Notes: generated by a model from the sequence alone, not told the origin. Shown: positions 28,616-38,253, counted from the first letter of the stretch. The stretch: DNA of 64,000 bases from a gamma proteobacterium HTCC2207 (GCA_905182275.1 CAJJAU010000008.1:62001-126000); one strand, 5' to 3'. A program made the numbers and translations.

Positions 28616-28633
28616 TGAGTCGGTTTTGACTCA
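28616..28633 (+). terminator. Possible weak terminator between acpS and cysM
   Basis: TGAGTC (28616-28621) pairs with GACTCA (28628-28633) around GGTTTT, followed by GCTTTT. The stem is only 6 base pairs and the T run short, so termination would be partial at best. Confidence 0.35.
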
Positions 28634-28660
28634 GCTTTTAGAACGATGCAAGGCGCGATT

Positions 28661-29548
28661 ATGGATTTCCCTTCAATTGACCAATCTATCGGCAATACTC
28701 GCTTGGTGAGACTCCAGCGGATGCCCGGCAATACGTCGAATATTATTCTCGCCAAGATGGAGGGCGATAATCCTGCCGGTAGCGTTAAAGATCGTCCAGC
28801 TGTGAACATGATTATGAATGCCCAGTTGCGCGGAGAAATTGCCCCTGGTGATCATCTTATTGAAGCAACTAGCGGCAATACCGGTATTGCACTTGCCATG
28901 GCTGCGGCAATGATGGGTTACAGAATGACGCTTATTATGCCTATCACTGCGACCATAGAACGCAAGATGGCAATGCGCGCTTACGGTGCAGAACTTATCG
29001 AGGTGACCGCGGCTGAGGGTATGGAGGGCGCGCGTGATCAGGCCTTAAAAATGCAGTCTGAGGGGCTGGGTAAAGTGCTCGATCAGTTCAACAACACTGA
29101 TAATCCGTTGTCCCATTTTGAGGGTACCGGCCCCGAGATATGGCGAGATACCGGCGGCACAGTGACACACTTTGTTAGTTCTATGGGAACCACTGGCACC
29201 ATCATGGGTGTCTCAGCCTATCTTAAAGAGAAAAATCCATTGATTGAGATTATTGGGCTCCAGCCGGAGGAGGGCGCTTCTATTCCTGGTATTAGACGTT
29301 GGCCAAAAGCTTACCTGCCGGGAATTTTTGATGCGGCGAAAGTTGATACAACTCTAGATGTCTCCCAGCAGGATGCCGAACAGACGATGCGCAGATTGGC
29401 TAAGGAAGAGGGAATATTTTGTGGTGCCTCAGCTGGCGGAGCGGTATTTGCAGCGTTAAAGCTGAGTGAACAGTTAAACAACGCGGTGATTGTTACGATC
29501 ATCTGCGATCGCGGGGACCGTTACCTGTCCTCTGGCGTTTATGGTTGA
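28661..29548 (+). CDS. cysM: Cysteine synthase B (O-acetylserine sulfhydrylase)
   Basis: A PLP enzyme of 295 residues making cysteine from O-acetylserine and sulfide or thiosulfate. The Schiff-base Lys is in NPAGSVKDRPAV, and the phosphate-binding loop is TSGNTGIALAMAAAMMGYRM. The start ATG at 28661 has AAGG 7 bases upstream and aligns with other CysM N-termini; an upstream ATG at 28646 lacks an RBS. Pseudomonas has rlmD and relA between cysM and mazG, but here mazG follows directly. Confidence 0.94.
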   Translation: MDFPSIDQSIGNTRLVRLQRMPGNTSNIILAKMEGDNPAGSVKDRPAVNMIMNAQLRGEIAPGDHLIEATSGNTGIALAMAAAMMGYRMTLIMPITATIERKMAMRAYGAELIEVTAAEGMEGARDQALKMQSEGLGKVLDQFNNTDNPLSHFEGTGPEIWRDTGGTVTHFVSSMGTTGTIMGVSAYLKEKNPLIEIIGLQPEEGASIPGIRRWPKAYLPGIFDAAKVDTTLDVSQQDAEQTMRRLAKEEGIFCGASAGGAVFAALKLSEQLNNAVIVTIICDRGDRYLSSGVYG

Positions 29549-29579
29549 AGCTCGGCCCTGATTAAGGAAGGCTTTACAG

Positions 29580-30401
29580 ATGATGAATCAAAATCTAGCG
29601 GCACAATATACTATCGAAGACCTGCGTTATTTAATGCGCCGCTTACGAGATCCTGAAACAGGTTGCCCTTGGGACTTAAAACAAACCTTTCGATCAATAA
29701 CCAGTCATACCTTAGAAGAGGTTTATGAGGTGGTTGATGCCATTGAGAGAGATGATATTACTCACCTTGGAGAGGAACTTGGTGATTTACTGTTTCAAAT
29801 CATTTTTTATAGCCAGTTAGCTGAAGAGCAAGGTCAGTTTAGTTTTGAGGAAATTGTTAATACCATCACTCATAAATTGATCCGCAGGCATCCCCATGTA
29901 TTTCCGGAAGGTACACTTGAGTCGTCTCGACTGAGCATGGCAGAGTCAGAAATAGTTGAGATAAAACAGGTTTGGGAAGCTATTAAACGGCAAGAGAGAT
30001 TGGACAAGGGCGCGAGCCAAACACTGGATGATATCCCTTTAGCGCTGCCGGCGTTGAATAGAGCGGTAAAACTGCAAAAACGTGCTGCTAGCGTCGGTTT
30101 TGATTGGCCGGATGTACAGCCAGTTGTTGACAAGATTAATGAAGAACTCATTGAGCTCGATATTGAAATCAAGGCTGGCGATAGGGATCGTATGGCTGAT
30201 GAGTTGGGCGATTTGTTATTTAGCTGCGTCAATTTAGCAAGGCATTTGAAGCTAGATCCCGAAGTATCGATGCGTGCTGCCAATGAAAAGTTCAAACGAC
30301 GTTTCGAGTCGATGGAGTTATTGGCAGGAGAAAAGAAAATCGAAGATCACTCTGCCGATCAGTTGGAATCTCTGTGGCGGAAAGTAAAACAATCAGAGTA
30401 A
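29580..30401 (+). CDS. mazG: Nucleoside triphosphate pyrophosphohydrolase MazG
   Basis: A 273-residue hydrolase that converts NTPs and dNTPs to monophosphates. It has two MazG domains: the first contains CPWDLKQTFRSITSHTLEE and EELGDLLFQIIFY (metal-binding EExxxD-type residues), the second DELGDLLFSCVNLARHL. AAGGAAGG lies about 10 bases upstream of two tandem ATG codons (29580 and 29583). It follows cysM after 31 bases. Confidence 0.95.
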   Translation: MMNQNLAAQYTIEDLRYLMRRLRDPETGCPWDLKQTFRSITSHTLEEVYEVVDAIERDDITHLGEELGDLLFQIIFYSQLAEEQGQFSFEEIVNTITHKLIRRHPHVFPEGTLESSRLSMAESEIVEIKQVWEAIKRQERLDKGASQTLDDIPLALPALNRAVKLQKRAASVGFDWPDVQPVVDKINEELIELDIEIKAGDRDRMADELGDLLFSCVNLARHLKLDPEVSMRAANEKFKRRFESMELLAGEKKIEDHSADQLESLWRKVKQSE

Positions 30402-30623
30402 CATTCAGCTCAGTAATCTAGGGTATTTGGAGAGCGGTTTGCTCAAACTCAGGCTTGTTCGAATATTCCATTCCGTGTATTGTACTCGGCCGATTAAACG
30501 AACGTCTGGATGATATGTTAATTGGGTTAAAATCCAATGGTCTTCACCGAATACTTGTCGGCATGGGAGATGAACTTTTCCTTTAAGTGGAAAAATCTGG
30601 TAGTTAATTTAGGAATTGCGCTA

Positions 30624-31274
30624 ATGAGAGTTATATTGTTAGGTCCACCCGGTGCCGGTAAAGGTACCCAAGCACAATTTATTACAGAACAGTATTCAGT
30701 GCCGCAAATATCGACTGGAGATATGCTGCGTGCAGCGGTTAAAGCAGGTTCGGCATTGGGTGTGGAGGTGAAGGGAATAATGGCGTCTGGTGGTTTGGTG
30801 TCTGATGAATTGATCATCGCGCTGGTAAAAGAACGTATCTCGCATGCTGACTGTGAGCGTGGATATTTATTGGATGGCTTCCCTCGAACTATCCCTCAGG
30901 CCCAGGCGATCATTGATGCTGGCATTATCATTGATGCGGTTGTTGAGATTCGGGTCGAAGATAATGAAATTGTATCTCGATTGAGCGGTCGTCGTGTCCA
31001 TGAGGGCTCCGGGCGTATCTATCATATCAATCATAATCCTCCGACCACTGATGGTATGGATAATGAAACCGGTGAACCACTAATGCAACGTCCGGATGAT
31101 TTAGAAGAGACAGTGCGTAATCGACTTTCTGTCTATCATATGCAGACGCAGCCTTTAGTGAATTTCTACACCCAGCTAGCCGCTTCAGATGATCCAGCGC
31201 CGACATTTTCTACTGTTGACGGTCTCGGCTTACTCGCGGATGTGCAAGCAAGATTAGTCGCAGCGCTGCGATAG
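30624..31274 (+). CDS. adk: Adenylate kinase
   Basis: A 216-residue enzyme that interconverts ATP, ADP and AMP. The P-loop [10 protein letters not shown] is at residues 7-16. [11 protein letters not shown] is the family signature, and the lid domain [13 protein letters not shown] lacks the zinc cysteines, as is usual in Gram-negative forms. The frame is open 29 codons further upstream, but AGGA at 30611-30614 and alignment with E. coli Adk (214 residues) fix the start at 30624. The 222-base gap before it (30402-30623) shows no clear element. Confidence 0.97.
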   Translation: MRVILLGPPGAGKGTQAQFITEQYSVPQISTGDMLRAAVKAGSALGVEVKGIMASGGLVSDELIIALVKERISHADCERGYLLDGFPRTIPQAQAIIDAGIIIDAVVEIRVEDNEIVSRLSGRRVHEGSGRIYHINHNPPTTDGMDNETGEPLMQRPDDLEETVRNRLSVYHMQTQPLVNFYTQLAASDDPAPTFSTVDGLGLLADVQARLVAALR

Positions 31275-31429
31275 GTTTAACGTCTAACACTCATATTAGG
31301 CTAGAGAATATCTCTCAGACGGACCATATCTGACGCTATTGAGCTGTTCCATGGCATACTTTGGATGGAGAGATCGAGTCAATCCCTCGAGTGCTTTTAG
31401 TTTTTCAGGCGAAGGGTTATAAAATCATA

Positions 31430-32149
31430 ATGACATCAATACTAGCCATAGAAACATCAACAGAGGCCTGTTCGGTCGCGCTACATTGCATATCGGGGAC
31501 CATTTCTCGCTATGCTGAAGAGCCGCGTTCACATACGCAACTGTTAATGCCAATGATTGAATCAGTACTCTCTGAGGCAGGAATTAAACCCACTGAGTTG
31601 GATGCTATTGGCGTGGCCATAGGACCGGGGTCTTTCACCGGTCTACGCATTGGTTTTGCGGCCACACAGGGCCTTGCATTTGGTCTGGATATTCCAGTTA
31701 TTCCTGTGTCATCGTTAGAGGTTATGGTGGCCACCTTTATGCGCAAGAATGCGAAGTCACCGTCACCTAGTAAACACAATCCACCGCTAAGAATCATGTC
31801 GATACTCGATGCGCGTATGGGTGAATTTAATTGTGGTTGCTACGCCATTGATGACCAGAGCGTTATTGCCGGTGAATTCAATGATCGACTGTTAACCGCT
31901 GCCGATGCTCAACAATGGGTTAAAGAGCTTTCTCCCAATGTTATTGTTGGTGACGGTAAAGCGCTATTATCGTCAGATTCAGGATGGCAGGGTATGCTTT
32001 CCTCTATTTATCCCGACGCAATAGATCTTCTTGGTATGGCAATAACTCGCTATGATAGTGGCCAGGCTGTGCCCATCAGTAGCGTCGACTTGGTGTACCT
32101 TCGAGGCGCTGATGCTTGGCAGAAAAGAAAGCGTATACGAGATGCATAA
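31430..32149 (+). CDS. tsaB: tRNA threonylcarbamoyladenosine biosynthesis protein TsaB
   Basis: A protein of about 239 residues, partner of TsaD and TsaE in making t6A37 on ANN-decoding tRNAs. The ASKHA-fold N-terminal motif is ILAIETSTEACSVAL, and AIGVAIGPGSFTGLRIG is the family signature. The open frame begins 23 codons earlier, at 31361, but the conserved N-terminus starts at the ATG at 31430. It lies downstream of adk, a pairing also seen in Pseudomonas. Confidence 0.93.
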   Translation: MTSILAIETSTEACSVALHCISGTISRYAEEPRSHTQLLMPMIESVLSEAGIKPTELDAIGVAIGPGSFTGLRIGFAATQGLAFGLDIPVIPVSSLEVMVATFMRKNAKSPSPSKHNPPLRIMSILDARMGEFNCGCYAIDDQSVIAGEFNDRLLTAADAQQWVKELSPNVIVGDGKALLSSDSGWQGMLSSIYPDAIDLLGMAITRYDSGQAVPISSVDLVYLRGADAWQKRKRIRDA

Positions 32150-32152
32150 ACT

Positions 32153-33022
32153 ATGACTAAAAAAGTCGCATTTATCGGTCTTGGTGTCATGGGTTTCCCA
32201 ATGGCCGGCTGGTTGGCTAAAAATGATTATTCGGTGGTGGTTTACAATCGTACTACCGCTGTCGCTGAAAAGTGGTTGCATGCCTATGCAGGCTCTATGG
32301 CATTGACTCCGGGTGATGCCGCTGCCGGTGCAGATATAGTCTTTATTTGTGTGGGTAATGATCAGGATGTTTTAGAGGTAGTCTGCGGTGAGACAGGCGT
32401 TCTCTCAGCGATACGACAAGGATCAATCATTGTAGACCATACAACCACCTCGGCAGAGCTGGCTAAAAAGCTTGCGATTGAGGCCGAAAAGCAACAGTGT
32501 GAGTTTATTGATGCGCCGGTTTCCGGTGGCCAGCAAGGTGCTGAAAATGGCCAACTCACCGTCATGTGTGGCGGCGATGAAGACACCTTTAGGCGTATCA
32601 CTGAGACTGTTAATTGTTATGCAAAGGCGCTGAATTTACTTGGCCCAGTGGGTAGTGGGCAGTTGTGTAAAATGGTCAACCAAATTTGTATTGCAGGATT
32701 GGTGCAAGGACTTGCAGAGGGGTTGAATTTTGCACAACGAGCAGGACTTGATGCCCATCAGGTTGTCGATGTAATTTCTAAAGGTGCCGCCCAATCATGG
32801 CAAATGGAAAACCGCTATCAGACGATGCTGGCAGATCATTATGAGCATGGTTTTGCCGTGCAATGGATGCGCAAAGATCTTGCTTTTGCACTTGAGGAGT
32901 CAAAGCGCAATGGCAGTGCATTACCGGTGACCGAATTGGTCGATCAATTTTATGCTGAAGTACAGGCGTTAGGAGGGGATCGATGGGATACATCCAGTCT
33001 TTTAGCGAGACTGAAAACGTAA
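32153..33022 (+). CDS. NAD(P)-dependent beta-hydroxyacid dehydrogenase (3-hydroxyisobutyrate dehydrogenase family)
   Basis: A 289-residue two-domain oxidoreductase. The Rossmann motif GLGVMGFPMAGWL is at residues 9-21. An NRT at the end of strand 2 (VVYNRTT) suggests NADP preference. The substrate motif DAPVSGGQQGAENGQL and the catalytic Lys in GQLCKMVNQI are both present. Candidate substrates are tartronate semialdehyde, 3-hydroxyisobutyrate, succinic semialdehyde or glyoxylate; the sequence does not decide among them. It follows tsaB after 3 bases, probably cotranscribed but unrelated in function. Confidence 0.88.
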   Translation: MTKKVAFIGLGVMGFPMAGWLAKNDYSVVVYNRTTAVAEKWLHAYAGSMALTPGDAAAGADIVFICVGNDQDVLEVVCGETGVLSAIRQGSIIVDHTTTSAELAKKLAIEAEKQQCEFIDAPVSGGQQGAENGQLTVMCGGDEDTFRRITETVNCYAKALNLLGPVGSGQLCKMVNQICIAGLVQGLAEGLNFAQRAGLDAHQVVDVISKGAAQSWQMENRYQTMLADHYEHGFAVQWMRKDLAFALEESKRNGSALPVTELVDQFYAEVQALGGDRWDTSSLLARLKT

Positions 33023-33057
33023 GGGTGACTGACGTTTAAGATCAAATGCAAATCTTC

Positions 33058-33063
33058 TATAAT
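33058..33063 (+). promoter_or_regulatory. Candidate -10 element upstream of the M18 aminopeptidase
   Basis: A perfect TATAAT lies 44 bases before the aminopeptidase start, in the only gap (33023-33106) between it and the preceding gene. A weak TTTAAG lies 17 bases upstream as a possible -35. Confidence 0.4.
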
Positions 33064-33106
33064 AGTGTCTCCTGGGAAATACTATTTATCATCGGTGTAA
33101 GAGGTA

Positions 33107-34420
33107 ATGATGTTTCAAGATAAAGAACAATTTAACCTAGAGTTAACGCAATTTTTGGATACCTCACCAACGCCGTTTCATGCGGTTTCTTCAATGGTAT
33201 CTATGCTCGAGAAAGCCGGGTTCACTCAGCTCTGCGAGACAGAGGAATGGGCGCTGACTATTGGAAGTAAATATTTTGTTACTCGCAATGGCTCATCAAT
33301 GATCGCATTTATTGTTGGTCAAGATGCGCTTCTTGAAACCGGCATTAAGATGGTTGGGGCGCACACTGATAGCCCTTGTTTGATGGTAAAACCGCAGCCA
33401 GAAATAACCCGGCATGGCTATCTCCAGCTTGGCGTTGAAGTCTATGGAGGTGCTTTGCTTAATCCGTGGTTCGACCGAGATTTGTCTATTGCGGGACGTC
33501 TTGTTTATCAAGACTCTTCAGGCCAACTGAAACAAAAACTGGTTGATTTTAAGCGTGCGGTGGCGACCATTCCGAGTTTAGCGATACACCTGGATCGCGA
33601 AGCAAACACCGGCCACTCGGTCAATGCGCAGACTGATATTCCACCGATTTTAATGCAGGCGACTAACGGTTCTGCTAACTTCAGGGAGTTACTGGGCGAT
33701 CAATTCTTACAGGAAGCAGAGAAGGTCATTGATTATGATCTGTGTTTTTATGACACTCAACCTGCAGCAGTGATTGGACTGCACGAGGAATTTATTGCAT
33801 CGGCAAGGCTAGATAATCTATTAAGTTGTTTCGTTGGCACCCAAGCGCTTATCAACAACGATGCTCAGCAGACCTGCATGGTGGTTTGTAATGACCATGA
33901 AGAGGTAGGCAGCGTTTCCGCAGTTGGCGCTGATGGGCCGTTTTTAGAGGCAGTAACGGCACGCTTGTGTGGCACGGATAATTCAGCGACCTCGATGAGC
34001 CGAGTCATTAGTAAGTCGTTAATGATTTCCTGCGATAACGCGCACGCAACACACCCTAATTTCCCGCAAAAGCATGATAGCGCTCACATGCCCGCATTGA
34101 ACGGTGGTCCTGTGATAAAGGTTAACGTCAAACAGCGCTATGCTACGAGCAGCGTAACATCGAGCCTGTTCAAGCAGCTTTGTGAAACCGTTGATGTCCC
34201 GGTGCAATCGTTCGTTTCACGTAGTGATATGGGATGTGGCAGCACTATTGGGCCAATAACATCGGCAAGACTCGGTGTCGCAACCCTGGATGTAGGAATA
34301 CCACAACTGGCCATGCATTCATGTCGAGAGATGACCGGCACCGAGGATCCATTGCGGTTGGCAAAGGTTTTGGCGGCATTTTTTAATAGCGCTGCAAGCA
34401 ATACTGTTGATGTTGAGTAA
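33107..34420 (+). CDS. apeB: M18 family aminopeptidase (aspartyl aminopeptidase type)
   Basis: A 437-residue metallopeptidase removing N-terminal (often acidic) residues. The metal-binding motifs are GAHTDSPCLMVKP, SARLDNLLSCFVG and CNDHEEVGS, with HATHPNF and MGCGSTIGPITSARLG further along. Length is near the family norm (about 430). Two tandem ATGs occur (33107 and 33110); the RBS GAGG at 33101 favours the second. trpS follows after about 50 bases. Confidence 0.93.
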   Translation: MMFQDKEQFNLELTQFLDTSPTPFHAVSSMVSMLEKAGFTQLCETEEWALTIGSKYFVTRNGSSMIAFIVGQDALLETGIKMVGAHTDSPCLMVKPQPEITRHGYLQLGVEVYGGALLNPWFDRDLSIAGRLVYQDSSGQLKQKLVDFKRAVATIPSLAIHLDREANTGHSVNAQTDIPPILMQATNGSANFRELLGDQFLQEAEKVIDYDLCFYDTQPAAVIGLHEEFIASARLDNLLSCFVGTQALINNDAQQTCMVVCNDHEEVGSVSAVGADGPFLEAVTARLCGTDNSATSMSRVISKSLMISCDNAHATHPNFPQKHDSAHMPALNGGPVIKVNVKQRYATSSVTSSLFKQLCETVDVPVQSFVSRSDMGCGSTIGPITSARLGVATLDVGIPQLAMHSCREMTGTEDPLRLAKVLAAFFNSAASNTVDVE

Positions 34421-34469
34421 CCTTGGTTACGCGGTATCATAGCAATACATTTTGGATGGCAGATTATTT

Positions 34470-35477
34470 ATGAGTAAGCAGCGAGTCTTAACGGGAATTA
34501 CTACCTCCGGTGCACCGCATCTTGGTAATTATGTTGGTGCCATTCGACCAGCAGTCGAGGCGAGTCTCAGCGGTGAGTTCGACTCGTTTTTCTTTCTAGC
34601 GGATTACCATGCGCTAATAAAATGTCAGGATCCTGATGTAGTTCATCAGTCAACCCTAGAGATAGCAGCGGCGTGGCTAGCCTTGGGCCTAGATCCAGAG
34701 ACCGTTACATTTTACCGTCAATCAGATATCCCAGAGATTCCTGAACTGACCTGGTTACTCACCTGTATGACGGCAAAAGGGCTGGTTAACCGCGCTCATG
34801 CCTACAAGGGTGCGGTGCAATCCAATGAAGAGAATGGTGATGATGCTGATTTTGGGATCAATATGGGGTTGTTCAGTTACCCAATATTAATGGCGGCGGA
34901 CATTCTGATGTTTAATGCTCATAAAATTCCAGTAGGACGCGACCAGATTCAACATATTGAGATGGCCAGGGATATAGCACAGCGGTTTAATCATCATTAC
35001 GGTGAGCACTTTGTTCTTCCGGTAGCCCAGGTTGATAATGATATGGCGGTTTTACAGGGGTTGGATGGCCGGAAAATGAGTAAAAGTTATGGTAATACTA
35101 TCCCATTATTCTCCACTGAGAAAAAGCTCAAAAAACATATCAATAAGATTAAAACTAACCTACTAGAACCCGGGGAGCCTAAAAATCCTGACGACTCTGC
35201 GGTTTTTCAAATATGGCAAGCTTTCGCAACTGCAGAGCAAACGGCTGAAATGCGCGTTGAATTTGCTAATGGGATAGCCTGGGGTGAGGCTAAGAAACAA
35301 TTATTTGAATTGATTAATCAACAGCTTGATGCGCCTAGAGCGAAATATACCGAGTTGATGGCTAACCCAGCTGAAGTGGAGGCTATTCTGCTCCAAGGGG
35401 CTGAGAAAGCAAGATCGCAGAGTACAGTGTTGATGTCCAGCTTACGCCAAGCGGTTGGTCTTCGCCGATTGGTATGA
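34470..35477 (+). CDS. trpS: Tryptophanyl-tRNA synthetase
   Basis: A class I synthetase of 335 residues that charges tRNA-Trp. The HIGH-like motif appears as [11 protein letters not shown] near the N-terminus, and the KMSKS loop as [11 protein letters not shown]. coli TrpS is 334 residues, which supports the ATG at 34470 rather than a TTG at 34452. The HIGH region reads [11 protein letters not shown] instead of E. coli PSGELTIGNY (recalled), the form found in a second bacterial TrpS clade. Confidence 0.96.
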   Translation: MSKQRVLTGITTSGAPHLGNYVGAIRPAVEASLSGEFDSFFFLADYHALIKCQDPDVVHQSTLEIAAAWLALGLDPETVTFYRQSDIPEIPELTWLLTCMTAKGLVNRAHAYKGAVQSNEENGDDADFGINMGLFSYPILMAADILMFNAHKIPVGRDQIQHIEMARDIAQRFNHHYGEHFVLPVAQVDNDMAVLQGLDGRKMSKSYGNTIPLFSTEKKLKKHINKIKTNLLEPGEPKNPDDSAVFQIWQAFATAEQTAEMRVEFANGIAWGEAKKQLFELINQQLDAPRAKYTELMANPAEVEAILLQGAEKARSQSTVLMSSLRQAVGLRRLV

Positions 35478-35523
35478 GTAACGCTAAGTCATGTTCTGTA
35501 ATGAGAATTTAGTCCGACCTATG

Positions 35524-35529
35524 TATAAT
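35524..35529 (+). promoter_or_regulatory. Candidate -10 element upstream of the cupredoxin gene
   Basis: A perfect TATAAT lies 68 bases before the cupredoxin ATG in the gap after trpS. No good -35 is visible at 16-18 bases, so an activator may be needed if it is used. Confidence 0.4.
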
Positions 35530-35597
35530 GCCGACACGTTCGCGTTCAGACCAAAAAAACGCTGTTAATACTATATTTATTATCCTTGGAGCAGTTC

Positions 35598-36197
35598 ATG
35601 AGCCACTCAAATCCCTTTGCTTTTTTAGTTCTAACTAGCGTATTTTTGGCCGGTTGCGGGGTCGGTGAATCTGACTTTGAGTTGACCGCTAGCCAAAAAG
35701 TCCAGGTTGCGGAGCGTACTGCACCCGTTGGCAGTGTCATGATGGCAGGGCAAGTTAGCATGGTAGATACTGGATCCAGTGAGACTAATGTGCAAAAGGT
35801 TGTGCTGTCAGCAGGATCAGAACATATCGTGAAGATGCTGAACTCCGGTGACGGCGGTAATATGATTTTTGAGCCAGCGGTCATTAAGGTTTCCAAAGGC
35901 GATACGATCCATTTTAAAGCGGTGGATATGGCACACAATTCAGCCACTATCGAAGGTATGATCCCCGCCGGCGCATCGGCTTGGGCAAGTGCTCTTAGCC
36001 AAGACGTAAGTATCACATTGGATGCTGAAGGCGTTTATGTGTATCAGTGTGACCCACACGCAATGATGGCTATGGTTGGGGTTATTCAGGTTGGCGAAGC
36101 CGTCAATATGAGCGAGATCAAAGCGTCAGCTGAACAATACAAATCGAACTTTATGATGAATGCGGGTCGACTCTCTGGGTATCTTGACCAGCTTTAA
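35598..36197 (+). CDS. Pseudoazurin-like cupredoxin lipoprotein
   Basis: A 199-residue protein. A lipoprotein signal peptide ends in LAGC (Cys20), with Gly at +2, so it is probably outer-membrane anchored and faces the periplasm. After a linker (about 21-65) comes a single type I copper domain. The four ligands are readable: His113 in MAHNSAT, Cys151 and His154 in YQCDPH, and Met159 in AMMAMVG; the C+3 and C+8 spacing equals that of pseudoazurin. GGAG at 35588-35591 fixes the ATG at 35598. A c-type cytochrome lipoprotein gene follows, so the pair may carry periplasmic electrons. No denitrification genes adjoin. Confidence 0.88.
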   Translation: MSHSNPFAFLVLTSVFLAGCGVGESDFELTASQKVQVAERTAPVGSVMMAGQVSMVDTGSSETNVQKVVLSAGSEHIVKMLNSGDGGNMIFEPAVIKVSKGDTIHFKAVDMAHNSATIEGMIPAGASAWASALSQDVSITLDAEGVYVYQCDPHAMMAMVGVIQVGEAVNMSEIKASAEQYKSNFMMNAGRLSGYLDQL

Positions 36198-36219
36198 TTT
36201 TTCCTATCGGAGAGCTTTC

Positions 36220-36633
36220 ATGCGGAACATTTTCGGAGCGGTCACGTTGGTAAAGTCAATGACTCGGTGTGGAGTGTTGTCCATTATCCTTGTATCGAGC
36301 TTATTGTTAACCGCTTGTAACTCTGAAGATTCTTTATCGAATTCTGAGTCAATCAATACAGCGAACGGATCAAATCCCCAAAGCGTTGTTCCTCTAACAG
36401 GGGAGAGCGTCTACGCGAGTAAATGCAGGGCATGCCACGATTATGGGGTTGCCGGGGCACCGCGTTATGGAAACGCTGAAGTCTGGGCGCAGCGCAGCGC
36501 AAAAGGCTTGGATGTTCTATATGAGAATTCTATTCGTGGTATTCGGGCGATGCCGGCGAAAGGCGGATGCTACGCGTGTAGCGATCAAGACATTAAAACA
36601 GCAGTGGATTATATTCTGGCTAACAGCCAGTAA
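36220..36633 (+). CDS. Cytochrome c5-like lipoprotein
   Basis: A 137-residue protein with a lipoprotein signal peptide ending LTAC (Cys33), a low-complexity Ser/Asn linker, then a single-heme domain. The heme-binding motif is CRACH (residues 69-73), and the likely axial ligand is Met111 in IRAMPAKGGCYACSDQD, a region typical of cytochrome c5, which holds an extra Cys pair. GGAGAG at 36209-36214 sets the ATG at 36220. It lies 22 bases after the cupredoxin gene and probably shares its transcript and an electron-transfer role. Confidence 0.9.
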   Translation: MRNIFGAVTLVKSMTRCGVLSIILVSSLLLTACNSEDSLSNSESINTANGSNPQSVVPLTGESVYASKCRACHDYGVAGAPRYGNAEVWAQRSAKGLDVLYENSIRGIRAMPAKGGCYACSDQDIKTAVDYILANSQ

Positions 36634-36641
36634 ATGTTACA

Positions 36642-36679
36642 TCGCTAAACAAGCATGTCAGTTGATGCTTGGTTAGCGA
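36642..36679. terminator. Long hairpin between convergent cytochrome and pckA genes
   Basis: CGCTAAACAAGCAT (36643-36656) pairs with ATGCTTGGTTAGCG (36665-36678), with one A-G mismatch and an 8-base loop; T36642-A36679 extends it to 15 positions. It lies between the stops of the two convergent genes. A T tract is poor on both strands, so it may act as a bidirectional or processing-type 3' end. Confidence 0.55.
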
Positions 36680-36705
36680 ATCGGCATTCATTGTTCAGGA
36701 TTACT

Positions 36706-38253
36706 CTATACCTTTGGCCCTGCGGCAATAATATTTTGCGACGGCGCAAAGCTAACAATATTCTCAATAAAGAGTTCAGCCAACTTTTTAGCCTGCTCAT
36801 CGTACTCCTTTACATTGTCCCAGTTACTGCGAGGGTTTAGATATGACTTATCAACCCCTTCTATTACGGTAGGAATACTGAGATTTAGCATATCGAGATG
36901 CTCTGTTTCACAGCTTTCCAATTGACCTTTGGTGATCGCTGAAATGACTGCTCGAGTTACTGGAATTGGAAATCTACTGCCTTTACCACCAGTGCCGCCG
37001 CCGCCGCCGGTCCAACCCGTATTCACCAAGTAAACCCGTGAGCCAAACTCTTCGACGCGCTTCATTAAAAGTTCAGCATAAACACTGGCTTTGCGTGGCA
37101 TAAAAGGAGCGCCAAAACATGTCGAGAAAGTGGGGTTTATACCTGCTTCAGCACCAAGCTCAGTTGATCCAACTCGAGCTGTATAACCGCTCAAAAAGTG
37201 ATAAGCAGCAGCTTCTTTAGATAGAATTGAAACAGGTGGCAAAACCCCGGTTACATCACATGTTAGAAAGATAATATTCTTTGGCTCGCCAGCTCTGTTT
37301 TCGACGCAACGTTTCTCAACGTGTTCTAGGGGGTAACTGCATCGACCGTTTTCGGTTAATGAAGTATCGTCATAGTCTGCTATGCGCGCATGTTCTGAAA
37401 TGGTGACATTTTCAACTATTGAGCCGAATTTGATTGCAGCCCAAATGACAGGCTCATTCTTTTGGCTAAGGTTAATTGTTTTCGCGTAGCAGCCACCTTC
37501 CAAATTAAATACGCTTCCTTTGCCCCAGCCATGTTCGTCATCACCTATAAGATAGCGTTCTGGGTCTGCAGAGAGCGTAGTTTTACCGGTTCCAGACAGG
37601 CCAAAAAACAGCGCCGTATCACCGTCATCACCAACATTAGCGGCGCAATGCATTGGCATTACGTCTTTTTCAGGGAGCAGAAAATTCTGGACAGAGAACA
37701 TCGCTTTCTTCATCTCACCGGCGTAACGCATTCCTGCGATGAGTACTTTACGTTGAGCGAAATTAATGATCACAACGCCTTCACTATTAGTTCCATCTCG
37801 AGCTGGATCGCACTCAAAGTTAGCTGCGTGAAGAATTTTCCAAGTCTCTTTTTTACCTGCGTTGAATTTGTCCGGACGAATAAACATATTGCGCCCAAAC
37901 AAGCTATGCCAGGCTGTTTCCGTGGTTACTTTGACAGGTATATAGTGAGCTGAGTCCTGCCCAACATGCAGGTGAGAAACGAACCGCTCTTTTGTGCAGA
38001 GATAATCAGAGACTTTTACCCAGAGAGCATCGAAAATTTCAGCCTTGATGGGGCGGTTTACTGTGCCCCACTGGATATCATTAGAGGAGCTTGGCTCATC
38101 GACGATAAATCGATCTGCCGGGGAGCGTCCGCTACGCACGCCTGTGGTGGCGACGAGCGCGCCTGTGTTGCTGAGATGCCCTTCCCCGCGTTTCAATGAA
38201 AATTCAATAAGCTCCGCAGAGCCCAAATCTGTATGAATTGGTGCTTCGGTCAT
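36706..38253 (-). CDS. pckA: Phosphoenolpyruvate carboxykinase (ATP)
   Basis: A 515-residue enzyme converting oxaloacetate and ATP to phosphoenolpyruvate, the entry to gluconeogenesis. The P-loop GLSGTGKTT is at residues 218-226, followed by the metal-binding GDDEHGWG and [14 protein letters not shown]. The frame opens 16 codons upstream, but AGAGGAA at ideal spacing places the ATG at 38253, with length near Pseudomonas PckA. It is last in a minus-strand series mrcA-yrfG-hslR-hslO-pckA, conserved in order with E. coli. A palindrome GGCATTATGCC near 38314 lies in its upstream gap. Confidence 0.96.
   Translation of the reverse strand: MTEAPIHTDLGSAELIEFSLKRGEGHLSNTGALVATTGVRSGRSPADRFIVDEPSSSNDIQWGTVNRPIKAEIFDALWVKVSDYLCTKERFVSHLHVGQDSAHYIPVKVTTETAWHSLFGRNMFIRPDKFNAGKKETWKILHAANFECDPARDGTNSEGVVIINFAQRKVLIAGMRYAGEMKKAMFSVQNFLLPEKDVMPMHCAANVGDDGDTALFFGLSGTGKTTLSADPERYLIGDDEHGWGKGSVFNLEGGCYAKTINLSQKNEPVIWAAIKFGSIVENVTISEHARIADYDDTSLTENGRCSYPLEHVEKRCVENRAGEPKNIIFLTCDVTGVLPPVSILSKEAAAYHFLSGYTARVGSTELGAEAGINPTFSTCFGAPFMPRKASVYAELLMKRVEEFGSRVYLVNTGWTGGGGGTGGKGSRFPIPVTRAVISAITKGQLESCETEHLDMLNLSIPTVIEGVDKSYLNPRSNWDNVKEYDEQAKKLAELFIENIVSFAPSQNIIAAGPKV

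Noticed and set aside
30450-30480. tRNA-like TTCGAAT in the mazG-adk gap
   Set aside because: No acceptor stem, anticodon arm or CCA end can be folded around it.
30572-30600. Second sigma-E-like promoter: GAACTT with TCTGG upstream of adk
   Set aside because: The spacer is 18 bases and the -10 is off consensus; adk is not a known sigma-E target.
30537-30623. 29 extra codons before adk
   Set aside because: AGGA before the ATG at 30624 and the Adk N-terminus fix the later start.
36160-36219. Extended start of the cytochrome c frame
   Set aside because: It would overlap the cupredoxin stop, whereas the ATG at 36220 has an RBS and gives a proper lipoprotein signal.
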